NCBI GenBank assembly: GCA_947649355.1
Contig: CANSRG010000006.1
Location: 1-43,156 of the forward strand
Reading direction: 5' to 3'
DNA from: an uncultured Mycoplasmatota bacterium
Lineage (GTDB): Bacteria > Bacillota_I > Bacilli_A > RF39 > UBA660
DNA length: 43,156 bases
Under the pieces are notes generated by a model. The model had not been told where the DNA came from. It made no database searches and was given only the letters and a program-made list of their open reading frames with translations. How positions within the stretch are numbered: position 1 is the first letter of the stretch; each line of letters begins with the position of its first letter. Made by a program: the position numbers and the translations under genes. Positions 30,344-37,838 of the stretch are shown one piece after another.

Positions 30344-30988
30344 ATGAAGAATAATCGATTAAAAATGCCTATGAATCTACAATTATTTGCAGATGAAGGT
30401 GGAAATGAGGGAGGAACTCAAGCCTCACAAAACGGAGTTCAAAATAATGGTCAAGGAGCTATACAACAACCTAGTATTGATTATGAAAAAATACAAGGAA
30501 TGATTGATAGTAGAAATTCTAAGACAGAAGAAAGTGTTTTAAAAGATTATTTTCAAAAACAAGGATTAAGCCCAGATGAAGCAAAGCAAGCTATGAAGGA
30601 CTTCAAGACTCAAAGAGAAAAAAATAATCAACAACAAGTTATTGATAACAATGCCTTGAAAGAACAATTGGCAAGTGCCAATAAAGCAACTTTGCAATCT
30701 AATATTGAAAAGGAAGCAATAATGCAAGCTTTAGAGTTAGGAATTGATAGAAAGACTATCCCTTATGTTTCAAAGTTAGCTGATTTTAGCAAAGTTACGG
30801 ATGAACAAGGAATTATCAATAGCGAATCCATTAAAACAGCTTTACAACAAGTATTAGATGATGTTCCAGCCTTTAAAACAAAAAGCGAAAATGCTTCTAA
30901 TTTAAAGATTGGAGCTGATGGTTCTAATGCTCAAGAAACCAGTAAAGATTTATTTAATTTTGGATTTACTGGAGTTCGTAAACACTAG
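30344..30988 (+). CDS. Capsid scaffolding protein
   Basis: 214 residues. The N-terminal 'MPMNLQLFADEGG' is the hallmark of Bacillota phage scaffolds; a Gln/Asn-rich linker and long helices follow ('DYFQKQGLSPDEAKQAMKDF', 'NALKEQLASANKATLQSNIE'). It directs capsid assembly and is lost from the mature head. AAAGGAGGAG upstream. Confidence 0.85.
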   Translation: MKNNRLKMPMNLQLFADEGGNEGGTQASQNGVQNNGQGAIQQPSIDYEKIQGMIDSRNSKTEESVLKDYFQKQGLSPDEAKQAMKDFKTQREKNNQQQVIDNNALKEQLASANKATLQSNIEKEAIMQALELGIDRKTIPYVSKLADFSKVTDEQGIINSESIKTALQQVLDDVPAFKTKSENASNLKIGADGSNAQETSKDLFNFGFTGVRKH

Positions 30989-31004
30989 AAAATAGTGTTT
31001 TTTT
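30980..31004 (+). terminator. Hairpin between scaffold and major capsid genes
   Basis: AAACACTA/TAGTGTTT with loop GAAAA and a T run, starting inside the scaffold stop codon region. As the capsid gene has no clear own promoter, partial termination or mRNA processing is likely. Confidence 0.6.
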
Positions 31005-31027
31005 AATTTAGAAAGAGAGATGATATT

Positions 31028-31921
31028 ATGCCAAAATTAAACTATGCAACAGAATATAGTCAAGCATTAGCACAAGCTTATCCTTATACACTATATTTTG
31101 GGGCTTTATGGACTGCAACCAAAGAAGATGTAAAATTCTTAAATAGCAACACGATTCAATTACCAAGTTTAAAGGTAAAAGGACGTAAAAATGGTAATCG
31201 TGATACCATTGGAACTTTTGGAAGAAATTTCGATAATGAATGGGAGCCAAAAACTCTAAAAAATCACAGGACTTGGGATACTTTAGTTCATCCACGTGAT
31301 ATTGATGAAACTAATAAAGTAGCATCTATTCAAAATATCACAAAAACTATGAATGAAGAACAAAAGTTCCCAGAAATGGACGCAGAAGCAATCAATGCAG
31401 TTTATTCATTGAAAAATGAAATTGAACCAATTGAGGCAAAAACAAAAGGTTATATTACAGTTCAAAACGTATTGACTGAATTTGATGCTTTAATGGACAA
31501 AATGGACGAAAAAAGAGTGCCCGCTGCTGGTCGTATTCTTTATGTTGATACATTCACTAAAAGTTTAATTGATACTGCAAAAGATGTAGTTCGCGCTAGT
31601 GGAAATAAATTGTTAGGACGTACAGTATCACGTATTGACGAAGTTGAAATTGTATCTGTTCCTACAACGTTAATGAAATCGGCTTTTACATTTAAAGAAG
31701 ATGATGGTTTTGAAGTATCTGCAGATGCTAAAGACGTAAAAATGATGTTAGTTCATTTAAGTGCTATTATTCCAGCGATTTCATATGAATTTGCACAATT
31801 AGAAAGTCCAAGTGCTTTATCACAAGGTAAATATGTTTATTTTGAAGAGTCTTTCGAAGATATGTTTATCTATAATAAAAAACATGATGCAATTCAATTC
31901 TTAGTTGAAGAAACTGCTTAA
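31028..31921 (+). CDS. Major capsid protein (HK97 fold)
   Basis: 297 residues. 'LNYATEYSQALAQAYPYTLY' start, 'IQLPSLKVKGRKNGNRDTIG' loop, 'WDTLVHPRDIDETNKVASIQ' and 'RILYVDTFTKSLIDTA' are those of the short HK97-like capsids seen behind DUF4355-type scaffolds. Position and codon quality agree. AGAAAGAGAGATG-type ribosome site. Confidence 0.9.
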   Translation: MPKLNYATEYSQALAQAYPYTLYFGALWTATKEDVKFLNSNTIQLPSLKVKGRKNGNRDTIGTFGRNFDNEWEPKTLKNHRTWDTLVHPRDIDETNKVASIQNITKTMNEEQKFPEMDAEAINAVYSLKNEIEPIEAKTKGYITVQNVLTEFDALMDKMDEKRVPAAGRILYVDTFTKSLIDTAKDVVRASGNKLLGRTVSRIDEVEIVSVPTTLMKSAFTFKEDDGFEVSADAKDVKMMLVHLSAIIPAISYEFAQLESPSALSQGKYVYFEESFEDMFIYNKKHDAIQFLVEETA

Positions 31922-32094
31922 TGGCTTTATTTAAACATAAAAATGGTGGTATTTGCGAAGTTTTGACGGAAGAGAATATTGTTAAACTTCGCAAAAACAC
32001 CGACTATAAAGAAATAAAAGATAAACCTAAAGAAAGTAAAGAAACTAAGAAAGAAAAGCTAGAACTTGATGATAATAAAATATTAGAAAAATAG
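31921..32094 (+). CDS. Small head-associated protein
   Basis: 57 residues; ATG overlaps the capsid stop by one base. 'MALFKHKNGGICEVLTEENI' then a charged Lys/Glu tail. Small proteins of this type are usual between capsid and connector genes and may serve as head decoration or assembly factors. Confidence 0.6.
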   Translation: MALFKHKNGGICEVLTEENIVKLRKNTDYKEIKDKPKESKETKKEKLELDDNKILEK

Positions 32095-32104
32095 AGGTGA
32101 TAAG

Positions 32105-32485
32105 ATGGATAAATCTTATATAACCATACGAGATTATGAAGATTTTTGGGATATAACTTTAGATAAAGATGATTTCAAAAAGAATTTAATCTTAGCAAAA
32201 GAAAAAGTAGATAGTGTAACTCATAATAGAATAGTAGCAATAGGATTTGAAAATTTAACAAAATTTCAACAAGAAAAAATTAAATTAGCAATGCTTTATC
32301 AAGTAGCGTACATAGAGGAGAATGGTACAGAATCTAGTGATGTAAGTAGTTATAGTGTATTAGATATATCTGTTAATGTAGATAAAACTACAGAAACAAA
32401 AGCTAAGAAACTAAATATGTCTAGTTTTGCATTAGACCAACTACAGAAAACTGGTTTATGTACTAATAATTTTCGATGGCGTTAA
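32105..32485 (+). CDS. Head-tail connector (adaptor) protein
   Basis: 126 residues of helical gp6/gp15-like connector type ('LDKDDFKKNLILAKEKVDSV', 'LTKFQQEKIKLAMLYQVAYI', 'SFALDQLQKTGLC'). First of the neck genes behind the capsid. AGAGGTGATAAG upstream. Confidence 0.75.
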   Translation: MDKSYITIRDYEDFWDITLDKDDFKKNLILAKEKVDSVTHNRIVAIGFENLTKFQQEKIKLAMLYQVAYIEENGTESSDVSSYSVLDISVNVDKTTETKAKKLNMSSFALDQLQKTGLCTNNFRWR

Positions 32486-32823
32486 AAGTTAAAAATTTAC
32501 GTTTTCCAAAAGAATTAGCAAATACTCCTTTTGAAATAGAATTGGAACAGACTGGAATATCTGAAGAAGGGGAACCTATAAGCACTTTTAAAGATGGTGG
32601 TAAATGTATATTTTCTGAAAAATCAAAACGGATCATTGACGAAAATGGAAGAAAAATAATGTTATCAGGCAAAATTGCTATTGAAGGAGATATTGCTCCA
32701 GATTTGAAAATAATAGCTAGTGGCAATGTTTTGATTTATGGAAGAAAATATGAAATTTACGCAGGATATCGACCTAGAAACCCAGACGGTTCTATTTTTA
32801 TGACGGAGTTTGATTTAATGTAA
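32476..32823 (+). CDS. Head closure protein
   Basis: 115 residues, beta-rich ('EIELEQTGISEEGEPISTFK', 'AIEGDIAPDLKIIASGNVLI', 'YEIYAGYRPRNPDGSIFMTE'), fitting gp16-like stopper/minor capsid proteins by size and order. Overlaps the connector gene by ten bases. Confidence 0.7.
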   Translation: MALKVKNLRFPKELANTPFEIELEQTGISEEGEPISTFKDGGKCIFSEKSKRIIDENGRKIMLSGKIAIEGDIAPDLKIIASGNVLIYGRKYEIYAGYRPRNPDGSIFMTEFDLM

Positions 32824-33212
32824 TGAAAGTTACAAGTAAGGCAAATGCTTGTCATTCTAAAGCTATGCAAGCAGTATTTCAAAAGGCACAGATAAAAACA
32901 TGTGATGCAATCAAGTCAGATTTACAAGATTCACAGACACTTCCTTTTGATACTGGAGCATTACAAGAAAATATATTTGTGTATAAAGGCGATATCAATC
33001 GTGGAATAGTACGTATAATGCATACGAACCTACCATATCCACGAAGATTATATTTTCATCCAGAATATAACTTTAGCAAAGAAAAAAATTCTAAAGCAGG
33101 TGGAATGTGGTTTGAACCTTATCGTCCTAATGGAAAAAAAGGTAAAATGCCCCAAATATATTTCACTAAATTTGTAAGAAAGGAAATGGAAAATGTCATT
33201 AACAACCATTAA
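32823..33212 (+). CDS. Minor capsid/neck protein (Minor_capsid_2-like)
   Basis: 129 residues. 'PFDTGALQENIFVYKGDINR', 'YPRRLYFHPEYNFSK' and 'GGMWFEPY' match the Minor_capsid_2/gp10-like joining proteins. Overlaps both neighbours, as usual for neck genes. Confidence 0.75.
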   Translation: MKVTSKANACHSKAMQAVFQKAQIKTCDAIKSDLQDSQTLPFDTGALQENIFVYKGDINRGIVRIMHTNLPYPRRLYFHPEYNFSKEKNSKAGGMWFEPYRPNGKKGKMPQIYFTKFVRKEMENVINNH

Positions 33213-33582
33213 AGATTATTTTAAAGAAACATTTCTTTGGAAAGATGCTATTTCAATTGGAAAAATTGATAAAAATCAAGAAAAAGCAGTTTGCTTTTAC
33301 CCGTCAAAACGTGAAATTGTAAAAATGATGCGAATTGGTGGAAAGAAAAATGCTAAATATAATTTAATTCCTATTACTATTCTGTTAAGATACACAAAAA
33401 ATCAGTCTTTAGCAGAAGCTAAAGCAAAGGAAATTTATGACTTCTTTGATGAGAGGTCTTTTTATTTGAATCAAAAAAGAATATTCGTAATTCAACAATC
33501 AAATGAACCTATTTGGTTAGGAACAGATGAACAAAATGTTTATGAATATTCTTTTGAATTAAATTTTTATGAAGAAAGGTAG
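33193..33582 (+). CDS. Tail terminator (Minor_capsid_3-like)
   Basis: 129 residues: 'EKAVCFYPSKREIVKMMRIG', 'NLIPITILLRYTKNQSLAEA', 'SNEPIWLGTDEQNVYEYSFE', a typical tail-terminator pattern with a final strand describing a value or type statement. It caps the tail tube and sets the head-tail joint. Confidence 0.75.
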   Translation: MSLTTIKDYFKETFLWKDAISIGKIDKNQEKAVCFYPSKREIVKMMRIGGKKNAKYNLIPITILLRYTKNQSLAEAKAKEIYDFFDERSFYLNQKRIFVIQQSNEPIWLGTDEQNVYEYSFELNFYEER

Positions 33583-33592
33583 GTGGCTATAA

Positions 33593-34051
33593 ATGGCTAC
33601 ATTTACAACTGGAGTATTTCCAGTATATGATTTAATTTTTAAAATTGGTGCTGCAGGAGAAACTTCAGCAGATGCAGACATGAAAAATATTGCAGAAATG
33701 GATAATTTTTCGATGTCTGTTACATCAGATACGCAAGAGTGGAATCCGATGGACGCAAAAGGTTGGAGAAAACTATTAGTAACTGCTAAAGCTTTAACAA
33801 TTTCTTTGTCTGGGAAAAGATGTTATGGAGATGATGGAAATGATTATGTTGCAGACTTAGCATTAAAAAATGGACGTAATTGTTGTTCTAAAATGTCAAT
33901 CGATTTTCCAAACGGTGACAAATTAGAGATGAATTGCGTTGTAAAAGTTACGAATTGGGTAGGTGGAGCATCTACAGATGTACAACCTTTAGAATTTGAC
34001 TTAGAAAGTAACGGAGAACCAATTTTTACACCAGCTAGTACTGGAGAATAG
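33593..34051 (+). CDS. Major tail tube protein
   Basis: 152 residues. 'GVFPVYDLIFKIGAAGETSA', 'MDNFSMSVTSDTQEWNPMDA', 'KGWRKLLVTAKALTISLSGK', 'QPLEFDLESNGEPIFTP' match major tail proteins of Bacillota siphoviruses. Polymerises into the tube. AGAAAGGTAGGTGG upstream. Confidence 0.85.
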   Translation: MATFTTGVFPVYDLIFKIGAAGETSADADMKNIAEMDNFSMSVTSDTQEWNPMDAKGWRKLLVTAKALTISLSGKRCYGDDGNDYVADLALKNGRNCCSKMSIDFPNGDKLEMNCVVKVTNWVGGASTDVQPLEFDLESNGEPIFTPASTGE

Positions 34052-34074
34052 GAGAGGATTATTCCTCTCCAAAA
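34051..34074 (+). terminator. Strong hairpin after the tail tube gene
   Basis: GGAGAGGA-TTAT-TCCTCTCC, perfect eight pairs overlapping the last base of the stop codon; followed by AAAATTTTAA, so termination is probably partial. It could raise tube protein over downstream tail genes. Confidence 0.55.
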
Positions 34075-34104
34075 TTTTAATAAAATAGAAAGAAGGAAAA
34101 ATAT

Positions 34105-34428
34105 ATGAGAATTATTGAAACTGGAGATAAAATTTTAACAGGAGAAAATCACCCACAATTACAAATAGGAGATAAATTATATTTAGTAGACGATAGAAAG
34201 AAAACATTTGATGCAATTAATGAAGTGCAATCAGATGTTACTATTTTACAAAGTGAAAAAGAAAGAAAAATTTTTGAATTGGCATTAGGAGTAGAAAATG
34301 CTAAAGAGTTGTTAGAAAATGAAGATTTGACAGTAAGTGGCTATAAGAATTTAACTTACTTTATTTTAGCAGCAATTACTGGAAGTACTTTTGAGGAAAT
34401 AAAAGAACAGAGTGAACAAAAAAACTAA
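34105..34428 (+). CDS. Tail assembly chaperone G
   Basis: 107 residues, helical and acidic ('NEVQSDVTILQSEKERKIFE', 'LALGVENAKELLENEDLTVS'). Placed between tail tube and tape measure genes. The last codons are CAA AAA AAC TAA, containing the canonical slippery heptamer A AAA AAC (34419-34425). Most ribosomes stop here; a fraction should shift -1 to make the longer GT form. Confidence 0.85.
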   Translation: MRIIETGDKILTGENHPQLQIGDKLYLVDDRKKTFDAINEVQSDVTILQSEKERKIFELALGVENAKELLENEDLTVSGYKNLTYFILAAITGSTFEEIKEQSEQKN

Positions 34429-34784
34429 TATCCCAAGAAGTTTTCTATGATGAAGATTTCGATTGGGATAGAATTGTAGCAAGTTTTACGCAGCAATATG
34501 GTATTCGTTTAAGTCGTGAATATAACGAAATATCCACGCAAGAATATTATCAATTGTTGAAACACTTAAATGGAGATACACCCTTAGGATATTATATTCA
34601 AATACGTTCAGAAAAGGATTCTAAAAAGATTCAAGAAATGACTAAAGATGAGAAAAATATTCGTAGCGAGTGGCAACAATTTAGATTGAAACATGCTCCC
34701 AAAATAAATGAAAAAGATAAAAAGAAAAAGACAGAAGAATTTCATTCTTTAATAAAATCAATGTTTGGAGGTGGTATGAGGTAA
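34419..34784 (+). CDS. Tail assembly chaperone T extension (-1 frameshift product)
   Basis: From the slippery site the -1 frame is open to 34784 (about 119 codons) and has no good start of its own. It encodes 'ISQEVFYDEDFDWDRIVASF', 'YGIRLSREYNEISTQEYYQL', 'SEWQQFRLKHAPKINEKDKK' (S for the actual R-S-E), the Gp15-like pattern. Fused to the 107-residue G protein it gives the GT chaperone of about 226 residues that loads tube protein onto the tape measure. Confidence 0.85.
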   Translation, partial: KKLISQEVFYDEDFDWDRIVASFTQQYGIRLSREYNEISTQEYYQLLKHLNGDTPLGYYIQIRSEKDSKKIQEMTKDEKNIRSEWQQFRLKHAPKINEKDKKKKTEEFHSLIKSMFGGGMR

Positions 34785-37431
34785 CGATGGAGTTGCAGGA
34801 ACAGTATATTTTAATACTGCTTTCGATACAAAAAATTATGATAGAAATATATCTACTACTTTAAAAAATACAGAAAATGCTTTTTCAAATAGTTTTAAGA
34901 AAATAGGTTCAATTGTTGGTAAGGCATTAGCAGTAACTGCTGTTGCTAAGTTTACAAAGTCATGTTTAGATTTGGGTTCAGATTTAGCAGAAGTACAGAA
35001 TGTTGTTGATGTTTCATTTCCGAAAATGAGTGAACAAGTAAATGCTTTTGCCAAAAACTCTATTACTCAATTTGGTTTATCTGAAAAGATGACAAAACAA
35101 TTCATGGGTACTTATGGCGCTATGTCCAAGAGTTTTGGATTTAGTGAACAAGCAGCCTATGAGATGTCTAAAACGGTTACAGGACTTGTAGGAGACGTTG
35201 CGTCTTTTTATAATATCAGTCAAGATTTAGCTTCTGTTAAATTAAAAGCTATATGGACAGGCGAAACAGAAGGACTCAAAGATCTAGGAGTTGTAATGAC
35301 GCAAACTGCGTTAAATGAATACGCGATGCAGCAAGGACTAGGCAAGACAGTAGATAAGATGTCAGAAGCTGAAAAAGTGGCTTTACGATATTCTTTTGTA
35401 CAAAATAAACTTGCAGGAGCAATGGGTGACTTTGCAAGAACAAGTGATGGTTGGGCTAATCAAACAAGAATTTTATCTTTGCGTTTTGACCAATTAAAAG
35501 CAACTTTAGGACAAGGATTTATTACATTATTTACACCAATTATTAAAGGAATAAACACCATTTTAGCTGGCTTACAAAAAATAGCAGAGGTATTTACTTC
35601 TGTAGTTAGTAAAATCTTTGGAAAACAAAGTGAAGCAATAAGCAATGTTACTACAGATTATGTAGGTTTAGGAGAAAGTGCTGTAGAATCTGCTAACGAA
35701 ACTGTAAATGCATCTAAAAAGGCTCAAAAGGCTATAATGGGTTATGACAAATTGAACATTTTGTCTAATAAAAAAGATTCTGGAAGTGATTCTGGTGGTT
35801 CTAGTTCACCAAATATAGGTGGTGGAGTAATAAATACTCCAACAATTAAAGATAATACTACACCAGCTTTAGACGGAATAATCTCAAAAATTACTTCAAA
35901 GATAAATACTTTTGTTGCACCATTAAAAAACATTTCTTTTGAATCTCTAGTAAATTCTTTAGAAAAATTAAAGAATGCTTTTTTGCCTTTTGCTAAAAAT
36001 ATTTTTAGTGGTTTAGAATGGGGATATTTCAATCTTTTAGTTCCATTAGCAAAATTTACAATTGAATCTGTAATTCCTACTTTTTTAGATTTATTTAGTA
36101 GTGCTTTAAAAGTTTTAAATCCACTTTTAACTACATTTAAAGATATTTTTTCTCCAATATGGGAAAATTTATTAAAACCATTTTTATCTTGGACAGGAGA
36201 TATTGTCATCGGAATTTTAAAAGGTGTAGCAGATGCTCTTTCGAATATTGGAGATTGGATGAGCAATCACCAAGGAATAGTAGATGGAATAGTAATTTCA
36301 TTAGGCACATTCTTTGGATTGTGGAAATTAGCAAAACTTATGGCATTTATTCAAATGAGTGGTGGAATAAGCGAGGCATTTAAAACTATTGGAGAAGCTA
36401 TTAAGACTTGTACAATAGAAAAAATAAAGGATAAAATAGAAACTTTAAAAATCATTGGATTGTATGTAAAAGACTTTATAGTGAGCATTGCTTCTGGAAC
36501 AGCAGCCTTAGTTAAAAATGCAGCTCAATGGGTTATTGAAACAGGAGTAAAAATTGCTTCTACTGCTGCTACTTGGGCAAGTGTTGCAGCAACTACTGCA
36601 GCAACAGCAGCAACATGGCTATTTAATACAGCTTTAGCAGTACTAACGTCTCCAATCACTCTTGTCATAGGAGCAATAGCATTATTATGTGGTGGAATTT
36701 ATTTGCTTGTTAAATATTGGGATGATGTGAAGAATGCTGCAGGTGCATGTTGGGATTGGATAGTAAGTGTTTGGAATGGTGCCTGCGAATGGTTTAATTC
36801 TACAATAATTCAACCAGTTGGAGATTTCTTTTTGGGGATGTGGGATGGCTTAAAAAATGGTGCATCTAATGCTTGGGAAGGAATAAAAGAGGTATTTTCT
36901 AAAGTTGGAGAATTTTTTGGAAATGTTTTTGGCAATGCTTGGCAAAAAGTCAAAGATATATTCTCAGTTGGAGGACGTATCTTCGATGGAATTAAGGATG
37001 GCATAGTGAGTGCATTTAAAAGTGTAGTAAACGCAATTATTCGAGGAATCAATAAAGTTATTTCTATACCATTTAACGCAATCAATAATGCTCTTGGAAG
37101 AATACGAGATTTAGATTTACCAATTATAGGACGACCATTTAGTTGGATTCCATCAATTTATACACCTCAAATTCCACAACTTGCAGAAGGTGCATGGTTT
37201 AAAGCAAGAAATCCTAGACTTGCAATTGTAGGAGAGGGAAAAGAAAATGAAATAGTTGCACCAGAGTCAAAAATTGAAGATGCAGTAGAAAAAGGAAATC
37301 AGAAAAATAATAATCAAGGTACTGCTCGTTTTGAATTTGTTATTCATGTTGAATACGAAGATGGAAGAAGAATAATAAAGAAAATAAATGATACACAAAT
37401 TAAAGATGGAAAGATTTCTTTAATAGTTTAG
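34780..37431 (+). CDS. Tape measure protein; start codon not visible
   Basis: The frame is open from 34780. The part before the first usual start (TTG at 34972) is clearly coding: 'DGVAGTVYFNTAFDTKNYDR', 'NTENAFSNSFKKIGSIVGKA'. The chaperone gene ends ATG AGG TAA at 34776-34784 and the tape frame begins with GGT right after an in-frame TGA, so no ATG/GTG/TTG is available near the strong GGAGGTGG (34767-34774). Core: 'FGLSEKMTKQFMGTYGAMSK', 'SLRFDQLKATLGQGFITLFT', then several hydrophobic helices (TLFGxx-free region around 36480-36720) and 'NPRLAIVGEGKENEIVAPES' near the end, normal for tape measures. It sets tail length. Confidence 0.85.
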   Translation, partial: GNDGVAGTVYFNTAFDTKNYDRNISTTLKNTENAFSNSFKKIGSIVGKALAVTAVAKFTKSCLDLGSDLAEVQNVVDVSFPKMSEQVNAFAKNSITQFGLSEKMTKQFMGTYGAMSKSFGFSEQAAYEMSKTVTGLVGDVASFYNISQDLASVKLKAIWTGETEGLKDLGVVMTQTALNEYAMQQGLGKTVDKMSEAEKVALRYSFVQNKLAGAMGDFARTSDGWANQTRILSLRFDQLKATLGQGFITLFTPIIKGINTILAGLQKIAEVFTSVVSKIFGKQSEAISNVTTDYVGLGESAVESANETVNASKKAQKAIMGYDKLNILSNKKDSGSDSGGSSSPNIGGGVINTPTIKDNTTPALDGIISKITSKINTFVAPLKNISFESLVNSLEKLKNAFLPFAKNIFSGLEWGYFNLLVPLAKFTIESVIPTFLDLFSSALKVLNPLLTTFKDIFSPIWENLLKPFLSWTGDIVIGILKGVADALSNIGDWMSNHQGIVDGIVISLGTFFGLWKLAKLMAFIQMSGGISEAFKTIGEAIKTCTIEKIKDKIETLKIIGLYVKDFIVSIASGTAALVKNAAQWVIETGVKIASTAATWASVAATTAATAATWLFNTALAVLTSPITLVIGAIALLCGGIYLLVKYWDDVKNAAGACWDWIVSVWNGACEWFNSTIIQPVGDFFLGMWDGLKNGASNAWEGIKEVFSKVGEFFGNVFGNAWQKVKDIFSVGGRIFDGIKDGIVSAFKSVVNAIIRGINKVISIPFNAINNALGRIRDLDLPIIGRPFSWIPSIYTPQIPQLAEGAWFKARNPRLAIVGEGKENEIVAPESKIEDAVEKGNQKNNNQGTARFEFVIHVEYEDGRRIIKKINDTQIKDGKISLIV

Positions 37432-37442
37432 GAGGTTGAGAA

Positions 37443-37838
37443 ATGTTAGAAAACAAATATGATTATTCTATTACACAAGATAAAGTAACAGAAGTGTTTC
37501 ATGCTCAAAAAGTAGGATATAGATATCCACAGACTGATGGAGATGGAGCTGGAGCAACTGATGAAAATGTAATGTTTCTTGACCCACTTCCTGAGAGAAT
37601 GACTTTTATAGCAAAATACGAGAATCCAGAAGAACAAGAAACTGCTAAGTTATTGAAAATGGCAAAGAAAAGAACGGGAACTATCCGTTTTTTTGATTTT
37701 AGAGAGCAAGAATTTGTTGATAAAGTATGTTATATTGTTGCTGAAAATATAGAACCAGAGTTTTTAATAAATGGAGAATTTGTTTGTAATTCTTTTGAAA
37801 TAGAGTTTATACAACAAATACCAGACGAATATGTATAA
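37443..37838 (+). CDS. Distal tail-type protein
   Basis: 131 residues. 'KVGYRYPQTDGDGAGATDEN', 'DPLPERMTFIAKYENPEEQE', 'RFFDFREQEFVDKVCYIVAE'. Position between tape measure and hub gene suggests a distal tail (Dit-like) component, though it is short for that family. AGGAGGTTGAG upstream; overlaps the next gene by eight bases. Confidence 0.55.
   Translation: MLENKYDYSITQDKVTEVFHAQKVGYRYPQTDGDGAGATDENVMFLDPLPERMTFIAKYENPEEQETAKLLKMAKKRTGTIRFFDFREQEFVDKVCYIVAENIEPEFLINGEFVCNSFEIEFIQQIPDEYV

Noticed and set aside
35742-36266. Minus-strand ORF of 174 codons opposite the tape measure gene
   Set aside because: Shadow of the tape measure frame; no ribosome site or domain.
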